From Cardiobacterium hominis (GTDB lineage: Bacteria > Pseudomonadota > Gammaproteobacteria > Cardiobacteriales > Cardiobacteriaceae): 64,000 nt of DNA. Shown one piece after another: positions 48,427 through 57,841 of this stretch. The translations under genes and the position numbers were made by a program. Where the stretch lies: assembly GCF_900637305.1 (NCBI RefSeq), contig NZ_LR134365.1, positions 1,419,501-1,483,500 of the forward strand, in the 5' to 3' direction. Each line of letters opens with the position of its first letter. Position 1 is the first letter of the stretch. Below the pieces are notes generated by a model, which was not told the origin of the DNA, ran no database searches, and was given only the letters and a program-made list of their open reading frames with translations.

Positions 48427-48523
48427 CGCTCAACGAGAAAAACTCGTCACACAGGAAGCGCCTCCCGCGACATCAACGCCCCAAGCGAGTCGCAAGGGGC
48501 TCTCAACGGAAGGAGCATACACT

Positions 48524-51500
48524 GTGAAACTGACGAACCTCTCTATCGCTATCCTGATCGCACTCGGCACCGTCGCCTGCGGTGGCAGCGATAACAACAG
48601 CGGCAACAACAACCCACCCGCAGATCCCCCCGCACCGCAGCCAAAACCGGAAACCCCGCCTGCGGACAACAGCCAAAAAGACAGCAAAATCGTTGACCCC
48701 ACCGAAACCCACGTCGTTGATGGCCGGGACCTCAGCAAGGACAGCACCGTCGGCGGACTACAATACATCCGCCGCGAAAGCTCCGACTACGACCGCGTGT
48801 ACAACCCGGACAAAATGGCATCGGCGACACCGCTGCTTGGCGTCAGCCTCAACGAACAAAACCCGAAGCTGACCAACATCGTTCTCGCCCGCCGCGACCT
48901 TGAGCGCGAAGAAAACAAAGGCGTGCGCGCCCAATTTGCGGGTTCAGAAGAAAACGAACCCCTCACCCACGCCGGCAAAGAGCGCGAACAGCCCAGCCTG
49001 CAAATCGAAAACTTCAAAAACGTCGATATCCTGGCAGGCGCCTTCAAACAAGTGGGCTCCGCCGTATTTGCCGACCCGTCCAACCGGTTGGATCCGGTCA
49101 CCCACAACATTGACACCCATATCCAAAACAATACCGACAAGAGCGGCGAATTTACCCGCGAACGGGTCACGCACGTCTATACCCCGCGCTACGAATACCG
49201 CCAGCCGTTTGTCGATTACCCGAATGCGGCGAATAGCGCAGATAACCGCAAAGAAGCCGACGGCGATAAAACTATTGCCACCAAAGCACCCGCACCGCCC
49301 GGATTCCCCGACATCAACGCCCTGGAAAGCGCGCTCTACGGCACCGACGGCTCATGGTCAACCGAGGATGCCAATGACAACTCCCGCCATCCCGTTAACA
49401 CCGGCACGGACAAAGACCGCTCCTTCGGCAGTTTTAGCAACGAAAGAGACCGCTACGGTAATTTCCCCAGCGGCAAAGACGATAGCCCGACCGACCCGGC
49501 AAACATCGCCGACGCCAAAGCCTGGCGCAACAAAGGTACCCGCACCGCAAACGGCACGGCAGTACCCCAGACAAGAAGTCCGGATCGCGAAGGCAACCAC
49601 TATTACAGCGATGCCAAAACCGATAACGTCGTGGACTGGCAAGGCGATGACGCCAACTTGCCCGCCTACAAAGGCACCATCACCCGGGCACAGGCCATCA
49701 CCCGCACGGGGGCTAATACCGCCAGCTATACACCCTCCCCTGATAGCACTTACAACTATCAGCAATCCTGGCCGAATGGCGCATATCCCCAATACCCGAA
49801 AAAACTCTTTGCCTACCCGAACGACCCCTACGACGAGCCGGGCAACAATGCCCTAAACGGCGGCTCTGCCGACGGTGACCCGAAAAACCATGAACACATC
49901 TACCTGGAGCGGGAAGAATTCACCGCCATCCGCCAGCTAGAACCCATCCGCCCGCTGGTCAATCCGATTGCCAACGAATGGGATTGGACGCTATATCAAG
50001 TATGGGACGCGTCGGTCAAATACCACAAACTCGTCAAGGAAGAACGGGAAAGAATTATCGGCACGAACCCCGACGGCACGCCGAAGAAAGAAAAATACGA
50101 AGTTGTCGTCCATGACCAAGACCATACGGCCAACATCGGAGACTCTGGCAATGACGCCATGCCCGTGCAAACTATTCAGGCAAAACTGGCTAATCTTAGT
50201 TTGGTTGACCCGCAATGTAGCGGCAGACTGGTTACTTGCACCAAACTCGGAGAAAGCTATTCCCTGAAGTCTGCGAACTGGCACACACCGGACAACAAAG
50301 GCGGCGGCATTCGCGGCGAATTCCGCGGGCCTGCCTACGTGGGCTATCACGAAGACCTGGCGACCATCCGCTTTGCCGACGACCGCATCTGGAAAGCAGG
50401 CACGCCCGGCTACAAACAAGAATACGAGAAAAAATATGGCGCCAACCTCATCTGGTGGAGTACCCAAGACAGCGCCTTTGAAAACCACGCCACCTCCAAC
50501 GGCTGGAATCCGCGCGCCCGCCGCGTTGACATCAACACCAAAGCCAGCAATGGCGGAAACGATGCCGAAGGCCTGGAAGAACTCATCTGGGCAAAAGACA
50601 GCGGCAACGGCAACGAGGCCCGCGACCGCGACGTCGAAATCCAGCCCACCGGCGACATCACTAACGGCCTGATCCGTATCGGCTACACCGCGCGCACCGG
50701 CAAAATGCCGACCCTCGGCCAAGAGCTCAAATGGGAAGATGGCCGCTGGAAAGACCATCACAACACGACCTCGCGCATCTTTGGCCACTACCACCTCGCC
50801 TATGCCGACCAGGATGACCGTAAAGTCAAATCCATGAGCATGAACAGCTATTCCGGCGCGCGTTCTTTCGTTGCCAAGGTCAAAGACGTATTGCCGCAGG
50901 CGACCGCCCAAGGCTACCGCGCCGACCTCGACAGCGCTCCGGTGGAATACAGCATTGGCGCGCAGCCCATCACCCTGCACAAAGTGCAGTATGGCCGCGT
51001 CACCACCCAACTTGACTTGGCCGCCGGAGAAGGACCGTTTGGCGACGGCTTCCTGCGCGCGCCATTTGCCAAGAAAAATACCGACGACAGCGTGGACAAC
51101 TACTTCTTCCGCGGCATAGACGCCACTTCCGTCGCAGACATGCCGAAAGAAGGCAGCGCCACCTACAACGGCCACGCGCTGATGTATGGCATCAACAACG
51201 ACTTCCACGGCGTCACTCAAGATGTCAGCTTAAACGGCGGCTACAAAAACCTGCCGAACGCCTTTGATGGCCTAAACGGCCGCGGTCAGGCACAAATCGC
51301 CCTGGGCAACTTCGTTGAAGCCAACGTTGATTTCGCCACCCGCAAAGTCAAAGGCGACGTGTACAACGCCTGGCTGACCGACCTCAGCAAATCCACCGTC
51401 GTTCACGACAAACTGGTGGCCTTTGAAGGCAACATCATTGGCAACACCGTCCTCGGTAAGGCAGACCGCAGCTACATCCACGGCAACGACGAAGCAGAAT

Positions 51501-51715
51501 TCCGCGCAGCCTTCTTTGGCAAAGAAGCCGAAGAAATGGGCGGTTCCTTCAACTCCGTCAAGCCGGATGACAAATACGGCTCCGCCTACGAAAACGGCGA
51601 CTGGGGCGGTGTCTTCGGCGCAGTCAAAAGCGCCAGCAACACCTTCCAGGGCGACGACGGCAAAGGCGTTTATGGCAACAGCAACGTTGCCCCCGCCAAT
51701 AACTACAACGAATAA
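48524..51715 (+). CDS. TbpB-like surface lipoprotein 2
   Basis: 1063 residues from GTG 48524, which has GGAAGGAG nine bases upstream; the frame is open to 48341 but that part is not homologous. Starts VKLTNLSIAILIALGTVACGG, with lipidated Cys. Conserved block THVVDGRDLSKDSTVGGLQYIRR as in gene 1, a longer, different core (about 228-460, nt about 49206-49895), then matching conserved segments and the same C-terminal barrel (EANVDFATRKVKGDVYNAWL, EEMGGSFNSV, GVFGAVK). A paralogue from tandem duplication with its own promoter. Function unknown; surface exposure inferred from family. Confidence 0.83.
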   Translation: MKLTNLSIAILIALGTVACGGSDNNSGNNNPPADPPAPQPKPETPPADNSQKDSKIVDPTETHVVDGRDLSKDSTVGGLQYIRRESSDYDRVYNPDKMASATPLLGVSLNEQNPKLTNIVLARRDLEREENKGVRAQFAGSEENEPLTHAGKEREQPSLQIENFKNVDILAGAFKQVGSAVFADPSNRLDPVTHNIDTHIQNNTDKSGEFTRERVTHVYTPRYEYRQPFVDYPNAANSADNRKEADGDKTIATKAPAPPGFPDINALESALYGTDGSWSTEDANDNSRHPVNTGTDKDRSFGSFSNERDRYGNFPSGKDDSPTDPANIADAKAWRNKGTRTANGTAVPQTRSPDREGNHYYSDAKTDNVVDWQGDDANLPAYKGTITRAQAITRTGANTASYTPSPDSTYNYQQSWPNGAYPQYPKKLFAYPNDPYDEPGNNALNGGSADGDPKNHEHIYLEREEFTAIRQLEPIRPLVNPIANEWDWTLYQVWDASVKYHKLVKEERERIIGTNPDGTPKKEKYEVVVHDQDHTANIGDSGNDAMPVQTIQAKLANLSLVDPQCSGRLVTCTKLGESYSLKSANWHTPDNKGGGIRGEFRGPAYVGYHEDLATIRFADDRIWKAGTPGYKQEYEKKYGANLIWWSTQDSAFENHATSNGWNPRARRVDINTKASNGGNDAEGLEELIWAKDSGNGNEARDRDVEIQPTGDITNGLIRIGYTARTGKMPTLGQELKWEDGRWKDHHNTTSRIFGHYHLAYADQDDRKVKSMSMNSYSGARSFVAKVKDVLPQATAQGYRADLDSAPVEYSIGAQPITLHKVQYGRVTTQLDLAAGEGPFGDGFLRAPFAKKNTDDSVDNYFFRGIDATSVADMPKEGSATYNGHALMYGINNDFHGVTQDVSLNGGYKNLPNAFDGLNGRGQAQIALGNFVEANVDFATRKVKGDVYNAWLTDLSKSTVVHDKLVAFEGNIIGNTVLGKADRSYIHGNDEAEFRAAFFGKEAEEMGGSFNSVKPDDKYGSAYENGDWGGVFGAVKSASNTFQGDDGKGVYGNSNVAPANNYNE

Positions 51716-51735
51716 AGCGCTTCGCGCTGAAAAGC

Positions 51736-51764
51736 AAAACGGCCACGCAAGTGGCCGTTTTTTT
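51736..51764. terminator. Rho-independent terminator
   Basis: AAAACGGCCAC-GCAA-GTGGCCGTTTTTTT. Nearly the same hairpin as at 48272, with a compensatory T-A versus A-T pair. Duplicated along with the lipoprotein gene. Confidence 0.93.
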
Positions 51765-51778
51765 ATGTACGCAATCGC

Positions 51779-52345
51779 CTATTCATGCCAGACGACGACA
51801 TCATCAAGCGGCGGGCGCGGGCGTTCGCTCGCGCTGGCGGCAGGGCTGCCGAGGAGGATGAAACCGAGGATTTCATCATCAGGGGTGACGTTCAGCGCCT
51901 GTTTGGCGTCGGCATCGTATGCTGCCCAAGAGGTCAGCCAGCAGCTGGCGTAGCCAAGTGCGGTCGCGGCAATGATGAGGTTTTGGCAGACGGCGGCGCC
52001 GGAGAGGATTTGTTCGATACGCGGCACGCTGCTCGCGCGGTTGATGCGGCTCGATACCATGACGAGTAGCGGCGCGCGGGCAACGAAGCCGGTTTTTTTC
52101 GCGGTCAGCGCGGCATCGGCGTCAGGGTTTTTCTGCGTCCAAATGTCGAGCAGGGTGGCGACGAGTTTTTCTTGCGCGGGTTTGCGATAGATGTCCAGCC
52201 GCCACGGGTTGAGGTTGCCGTGGTCGGAGACGCGGGTCGCCGCGCGCAGGATGGTTTGCAGCTCCGCGTCGCTCGGCGCCGGTTCTTGCATTTGGTTGGG
52301 GCGCAGCGAGTTGCGATGCAGCAGGGTGTCAAGGGTGGGGTTCAT
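51779..52345 (-). CDS. Nitroreductase family protein (YdjA-like)
   Basis: 188 residues from ATG 52345. FMN-binding pattern of small nitroreductases: RNSLRPNQMQEPAPSDAELQTILRAATRVSDHGNLNPWRLDIY at the N terminus, GAAVCQNLIIAATALGYASCWLTSW in the middle and GFILLGSPAA near the end. E. coli YdjA (183 aa) is the closest match I recall. NAD(P)H-dependent reductase; natural substrate unknown. Ends with TAG. Confidence 0.88.
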   Translation of the reverse strand: MNPTLDTLLHRNSLRPNQMQEPAPSDAELQTILRAATRVSDHGNLNPWRLDIYRKPAQEKLVATLLDIWTQKNPDADAALTAKKTGFVARAPLLVMVSSRINRASSVPRIEQILSGAAVCQNLIIAATALGYASCWLTSWAAYDADAKQALNVTPDDEILGFILLGSPAASASERPRPPLDDVVVWHE

Positions 52346-52377
52346 GGTGTACTCCGGTTGGGTCGTTGTCCGAGGTT

Positions 52378-52557
52378 TAGGGCGTGTTGACAATTGAGAC
52401 AGCCCCTTAGGGCGTGTTTGCATTTCGTTTTGAGTGCGGTCGCTACGCGGTTTTCACCCCCCCCGGTTCCCATGAAAAAGGCGTCCGCCTTTTTCATGGG
52501 GAGTCCCGTCCCTCCCACGCTTCGTAGGGGAGGGAAATTCAAATTGCAAACACGCCC
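52378..52557. mobile_element. Two abutting family B elements: minimal and 150-bp copy
   Basis: 52378-52409 reads TAGGGCGTGTTGACAATT then GACAGCCCCTTA: left and right ends joined with no interior. 52408-52557 starts TAGGGCGTGTTTGCA and ends TGCAAACACGCCC, and holds the hairpin CCCATGAAAAAGGCG / CGCCTTTTTCATGGG plus CCCTCCCACGC-GGGGAGGG. The two share the TTA junction. Confidence 0.75.
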
Positions 52558-52562
52558 AGGCA

Positions 52563-52595
52563 AAGAACTCGCTGTCAAACAGCGGGTTCTTTTTT
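52563..52595. terminator. Hairpin with T-run, possible terminator
   Basis: AAAGAACTCGCTGT-CAA-ACAGCGGGTTCTTTTTT; the A/T-rich flanks could serve either strand. It follows the minus-strand gene at 52627 and the family B copy. Confidence 0.7.
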
Positions 52596-52626
52596 ATAGC
52601 GGCAAGTAGGCGGAACCACTTTTAAT

Positions 52627-52866
52627 TTATTCCTGCGAAACGGTCGCGGCATTCCAGTCAATTTCCCATTCGCGTGCGGCAAAGTAAGCATTTAATTCGC
52701 GTACATCGCTCACCCAGTGATCGTAATTGTCTTCGGGATTGAACGGCGAAATCAGCAAAATCAGGAATCCGCCGGTATAGTCTTTGTCATTTAATATTTT
52801 GACGTGCCAGCCGAAATAGTCGCCTTTGACGACTTTGCCGGTTTTGTTGATTTCGATTTTTGTCAT
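52627..52866 (-). CDS. Small protein of unknown function
   Basis: 79 residues from ATG 52866 (MTKIEINKTGKVVKGDYFGWHVKILND); an in-frame TTG at 52884 is possible. It has a mixed alpha/beta look with DYTGGFLILLIS and a Trp-rich end (DHWVSDVRELNAYFAAREWEIDW). The style recalls small immunity-like proteins, but no family was recognised. AT-richer than purB, from which it is separated by 42 bp on the same strand. No toxin partner is visible. Confidence 0.6.
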   Translation of the reverse strand: MTKIEINKTGKVVKGDYFGWHVKILNDKDYTGGFLILLISPFNPEDNYDHWVSDVRELNAYFAAREWEIDWNAATVSQE

Positions 52867-52908
52867 GCGGTATCCGTTATTCAAGGCGATGTTGTGGCGC
52901 GATGGTTT

Positions 52909-54288
<1,380 letters not shown>

Positions 54289-54906
54289 TTAGGGATGGCA
54301 GGCTTCGTAAAGGGGTTGCAGTGCGCGGATGGTGTCGGCAATCCATGCGGCGCTATCGACGCTGCCGAGCTGGGCGCGCTCAAGGTGTTTGCCGATGCTG
54401 TAGTAGTCGGCGGCGTCGCGTAGTGGTAATTCGTCGCAGTCGGCAACGCGCGGGTAGTCGGCGTATTCGTCGTCGCTGCCGTGCCAGAGGTCGTAGTCGG
54501 CGTAGGTTTTGCGGTCAAGCGCTTGCGGCCAGCGGTTGTAGTGGTCGAGGGTGGTGAGGGAGATGCTCGCTTTGTAGCAATGCCAGTCGAGGCTGACGGT
54601 GAGGCGGCGACGGTTGAGCAGCACGGAGAGGATGGCAGCGCTCTCTTGCCACTCGTGGTATTTGAAGTAGGCGAAGAAGTGGGCGCGCACTTGCCAGCCG
54701 TTGCACCAGCGCTCGATATGCGGCGCGGCGAAGGGTTCGCCGAGCATGGCGGCGACGCGCAGGATGATGGCGCGCCAGTTTTCCCAGGCGGCTTTGTAGT
54801 CGGCCTTGATTTGCGGGATGGTTTCGGGCGCGTATTTTTTTAGCTGCGCGAATTGGAAGCAGGGGCGGTTAAAGAGGTCGCAACTGGCGGGGGTGAGGTA
54901 GGTCAT
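54289..54906 (-). CDS. Conserved-looking protein of unknown function
   Basis: 205 residues, cytoplasmic by appearance. Rich in Trp and Tyr: FNRPCFQFAQLKKYAPETIPQIKADYKAAWENWRAIILRVA, IERWCNGWQVRAHFFAYFKYHEWQESAAILSVLLNRRRLTVSLDWHCYKASIS and DYDLWHGSDDEYADYPRV. The layout suggests a ligand-binding or DUF2461-like fold, but I cannot name a family. It overlaps the upstream DUF4328-like gene by four bases and precedes purB. Confidence 0.72.
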   Translation of the reverse strand: MTYLTPASCDLFNRPCFQFAQLKKYAPETIPQIKADYKAAWENWRAIILRVAAMLGEPFAAPHIERWCNGWQVRAHFFAYFKYHEWQESAAILSVLLNRRRLTVSLDWHCYKASISLTTLDHYNRWPQALDRKTYADYDLWHGSDDEYADYPRVADCDELPLRDAADYYSIGKHLERAQLGSVDSAAWIADTIRALQPLYEACHP

Positions 54907-55601
54907 GCGTGGGTTTGTTGGGCGTGGTACCCGGCTTGGGCGTCGCTGATGGTGCGGGTGATTTTGATGAGGGTGAGGGCTGAAATTATGAAAGGAATAC
55001 AGCCTACACTAAAAATGATACAACCTGTAATGACATCTTCTATGTTTTCGGAATCTATAAAGCGGTCGGATGCTTTATCGAAAAAACTGGAACTGATAAA
55101 ACAAAACCACCAAACCAGCAAAATACCGGTACGACGGTAGTTTTTGTTCTTTACCATGTTAAGGCTATGGCGCCAGAGTTCTGCCATGATTTGATAAGGC
55201 GCAATAAGATTGGCGAAAGGAATGAACCACCAGATAATCGTTGCTCTTGGGCTGAAGTTCAGATGCCGCTTGCCGAGAGCACGTATATTGGTATTTGCCC
55301 GATAGAGCCAAATAAATGTCAGGATAATGTTGGCAAGCAAGAATGTTAAAGCAATTAACAGCAGGATGAATGCTAAATTCTCTTTGTTATTCATGGCTTC
55401 CAGAAAATTGGCAAAAGTGCGGTACTTTTCCAAGGTTTTTTCCGGATCGATAGTAATTTGTTTAAGAAAATACGCAAAGAAAGAAAAGTATGCCATTATT
55501 ATGGCGATAATGACTACGGAGATGTAAAGGGTATAGTGCAGCCATTGGGTTAGCAATTTAAGATGGCGATATTGGTAAGTCTTTTCGGGATGGTCGCTCA
55601 T
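54903..55601 (-). CDS. DUF4328-like membrane protein
   Basis: 232 residues from ATG 55601 (MSDHPEKTYQYRHLKLL). About five to six membrane segments. The family signature is ANTNIRALGKRHLNFSPRATIIWWFIPFANLIAPYQIMAELWRHSLN, placing a conserved W/P/N cluster in a central segment, as in DUF4328 proteins. Noticeably AT-rich compared with the neighbours (many AAA, ATT, TTA codons), suggesting separate acquisition. First gene of the purB operon by spacing and overlap. Role unknown. Confidence 0.8.
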   Translation of the reverse strand: MSDHPEKTYQYRHLKLLTQWLHYTLYISVVIIAIIMAYFSFFAYFLKQITIDPEKTLEKYRTFANFLEAMNNKENLAFILLLIALTFLLANIILTFIWLYRANTNIRALGKRHLNFSPRATIIWWFIPFANLIAPYQIMAELWRHSLNMVKNKNYRRTGILLVWWFCFISSSFFDKASDRFIDSENIEDVITGCIIFSVGCIPFIISALTLIKITRTISDAQAGYHAQQTHA

Positions 55602-55679
55602 ATCAGTGTTCTCCTTGGGAAATTTTGTATTTATAAACGGTGTGCCAAGGCGCACCCTATGGCTGGTTGGCATAATCGG

Positions 55680-55716
55680 TTTACATACACCTGAGCGCTC
55701 ATCGTGTATGTATATT
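55680..55716. repeat. Family A palindromic repeat
   Basis: TTTACATACACCTGAGC / GCTCATCGTGTATGTATATT, with the GAGCGCTC centre. Sits between the DUF4328-like gene and slyD. Confidence 0.82.
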
Positions 55717-55727
55717 TTGCGGCGATT

Positions 55728-55749
55728 GAAAAAGGCAGCTTGCGCTGCC
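55728..55749 (-). terminator. Rho-independent terminator of the slyD operon
   Basis: Minus strand GGCAGC-GCAA-GCTGCC followed by TTTTTC, just past the slyD stop. Confidence 0.88.
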
Positions 55750-55754
55750 CGTGA

Positions 55755-56237
55755 TTAGTGGTGGTGATGGTGTCCGTGCGGGCCGTGGACGTGTCCGTGT
55801 GCGATTTCTTCGGCGGTTGCCTCACGCACGCTCTGCACTTTTGCCTTGAAGCGGAGGGTGAGGCCGGCGAGCGGGTGGTTGCCGTTTAGGGTAACGTGGG
55901 TGTCGCCGATGTCGCTGATGTGGAAGAGCTGGATGTTGCCATTGGTGTCTTCGCCTTCCAGCACCATGCCGACTTCGATTTCCGGCGGCAGGATTTCACG
56001 CGGTTCTTGGCGGATGTATTCGTCCTGGATTTCGCCGAAATGGTCATTGGGCGTGAGGGTGAGTTCAACCTGGTCGCCGACGTCTTTGCCGTCCAACGCC
56101 GCTTCGACTTTCGGGAAGGTTCCGCCGTAGCCACCGTGCAGGTAGGTAAGCGGTTCGCCGTCGTGGACGATGGCGTTGCCCTGATCGTCATAGAGTTCGT
56201 AGGTGACTTCAACGACGCTGTTTTTGCTGATTTTCAT
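55755..56237 (-). CDS. slyD: FKBP-type peptidyl-prolyl isomerase SlyD
   Basis: 160 residues from ATG 56237. FKBP core with an inserted flap: VVEVTYELYDDQGNAIVHDGEPLTYLHGGYGGTFPKVEAALDGKDVGDQVELTL, then DEYIRQEPREILPPEIEVGMVLEGED, and NHPLAGLTLRFKAKVQSVREATAEE. The C terminus is His-rich (HGHVHGPHGHHHHH), typical of metal-binding SlyD used in nickel delivery. Third gene of zapD-pgpA-slyD. Confidence 0.96.
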   Translation of the reverse strand: MKISKNSVVEVTYELYDDQGNAIVHDGEPLTYLHGGYGGTFPKVEAALDGKDVGDQVELTLTPNDHFGEIQDEYIRQEPREILPPEIEVGMVLEGEDTNGNIQLFHISDIGDTHVTLNGNHPLAGLTLRFKAKVQSVREATAEEIAHGHVHGPHGHHHHH

Positions 56238-56265
56238 GGGTTTTCCTTGGTTTGTGGGCGGCGGA

Positions 56266-56793
56266 TTATAGCACGGCGGCTGCAAGCCACAGGGCTGCGA
56301 GCGCGTACCCTGCGGCGAGGACGTCATCAAGCATGATGCCAAGTCCGCCGGGGGTGTGGCGGTCGATTTGCCGGATGGGCGGCGGTTTTGTGATGTCAAA
56401 GAGGCGGAAAAGAAGGAAGGCGGCGAGGTAGCATAGAAGCGTTCCCCAACGTGTCCACAATGCGGGCGGCAGGTAGGCAAGCACCAGCCAGACGCCGAGG
56501 AATTCGTCCCAGACGATTTCGCCGAAGTCATGCACGCCGAGGTCGCGCGCGGTTTTGTCGCAGACCCAGCAGCCGAGGGCAAAGGCGGCAAGGAGGAATA
56601 TGGCGGTAATGGCTGGGTTGATGAGCAGGCAGGAGAGCGGCCAGTAGAGCAGGGTGGCGGCGAGTGTTCCCCAGGTGCCGGGGGCGGGGTGGATGAGGCC
56701 GCTGCCGAGGCCGAAGGCGAGGAAATGTATTGGTTTTTTGCGCAGACTGGCGAAGGTGTGCGGCCGGAAGTTCGCCGGGTTTTTGTCGTTCAT
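56266..56793 (-). CDS. pgpA: Phosphatidylglycerophosphatase A
   Basis: 175 residues, membrane protein with four hydrophobic segments. Signature FGLGSGLIHPAPGTWGTLAA at the N terminus, DKTARDLGVHDFGEIVWDEFLGVW (catalytic Asp/Glu cluster) and RLFDITKPPPIRQIDR. It dephosphorylates phosphatidylglycerophosphate. Abuts zapD with no gap. Confidence 0.94.
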   Translation of the reverse strand: MNDKNPANFRPHTFASLRKKPIHFLAFGLGSGLIHPAPGTWGTLAATLLYWPLSCLLINPAITAIFLLAAFALGCWVCDKTARDLGVHDFGEIVWDEFLGVWLVLAYLPPALWTRWGTLLCYLAAFLLFRLFDITKPPPIRQIDRHTPGGLGIMLDDVLAAGYALAALWLAAAVL

Positions 56794-57585
56794 TTAGAGG
56801 ACGCAGGTTTGCAGGGAGAATTGCACCGGGGTTTCGACTTGTTTGGCGCGCTGCTCCGGGTTTTCCTGGGTCATGAAGCGCACCGAGAAGCGGTGTTTGT
56901 CGCCGCTGATGCGCGGGAAAACACGCTGTTCGTTGTCGAGGTGGATGCGAATCATCTGGTTGCGACAGTTGCTGTCCAGCGTTTTTAGGAAGATGCCGTC
57001 GTCGGTGTATTCGTTGGTGATTTCTGCGCCAGCGCGTACCAGGCGCAGCACGAGCGTGACCGCGCGCGCAATCGGCACGAACATTTCATAGCATTGTTGT
57101 AAAAAAGGAATTTCGTGATTTTCGTTTTGCAGCAGCCAGTATTGGTAGGCGGGGACTTCAAAGAGGCAGTTGCCGCTTTGGTTGAAGTTGCGCTGGCGCA
57201 GGCTGGTGAACAGCTCATTTTCGCGCAAGGCACTGATGGGGTTGAAGTTCAGAGCGTAGGCTTCTTGCAGCGACATATCTATATGTTCCAGCGTCGCCAC
57301 CCGGTCTTCCAGCGTCCAGCCAAGGGCGAAGTGTTCGCGGTCAATGCCGGTTTTATAGCCCTGTAATTCCTTGATAATTTCCGAGCGAATTTCGTAGCGG
57401 TGCAGAAAATCCAGTACGTCAAACAGTGCATCAAGGAACAGCTGGATGGAATAGTATTCGTCCGCCTGGTGAAAGTTTTTCATCTGGAAAAACATCGACT
57501 CCAGCCGCATAAAGAGACGGATGCGCTCATTGAGAGGCTGCTCGTAAGTGCTTAATTGACATTGGGTTTGCGGGCTGATGGACAT
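56794..57585 (-). CDS. zapD: Cell division protein ZapD
   Basis: 263 residues. N-terminal YEQPLNERIRLFMRLESMFFQ matches ZapD (YacF, DUF1342), an FtsZ cross-linker. Helical N-terminal half and a beta-rich C-terminal half ending QNPEQR-like and VQFSLQTCVL. First gene of an operon with pgpA and slyD; divergent from the RNase E fusion gene, from which it is separated by 256 bp. Confidence 0.93.
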   Translation of the reverse strand: MSISPQTQCQLSTYEQPLNERIRLFMRLESMFFQMKNFHQADEYYSIQLFLDALFDVLDFLHRYEIRSEIIKELQGYKTGIDREHFALGWTLEDRVATLEHIDMSLQEAYALNFNPISALRENELFTSLRQRNFNQSGNCLFEVPAYQYWLLQNENHEIPFLQQCYEMFVPIARAVTLVLRLVRAGAEITNEYTDDGIFLKTLDSNCRNQMIRIHLDNEQRVFPRISGDKHRFSVRFMTQENPEQRAKQVETPVQFSLQTCVL

Positions 57586-57653
57586 GGTGTGGAACGCTCT
57601 CGCTGCGAGGTGGGCGCTTATCGTGGCACAAGGGCGCGCGCTTGTCCATCGCG

Positions 57654-57683
57654 TTGCGTGGGAGGCCGCGAATTTGGTATAGT
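57654..57683 (+). promoter_or_regulatory. Probable promoter of the RNase E fusion gene
   Basis: TTGCGT (57654-57659), 18-bp spacer, TATAGT (57678-57683). It implies a leader of about 150 bases. Confidence 0.6.
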
Positions 57684-57801
57684 TTCCCGCCGGTTTACGG
57701 CCACGGAGGCCGTCCGGCCCAAAGATTTCTCAAAACGGTAACCAATAAAATCCGACAGGAGCGGGATGCTCGAACGGATCATCTTTTTTACAAATTTATC
57801 A

Positions 57802-57824
57802 GTCGTATGCGCGAAGGATGCGAC
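57802..57824 (+). promoter_or_regulatory. Leader hairpin before the RNase E start
   Basis: GTCGTAT-GCGCGAAGG-ATGCGAC, ending 17 bases before ATG 57842. RNase E genes are known for structured 5' leaders that mediate feedback, and this hairpin may be the equivalent. An upstream GGCC-ACGGA-GGCC hairpin lies near 57701. Confidence 0.45.
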
Positions 57825-57841
57825 TGCGGAGATTCTCGACT

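Noticed and set aside
52627..52866. Toxin-antitoxin or toxin-immunity pair around the small protein
   Set aside because: No toxin-like partner on either side; only the size and style suggest immunity.
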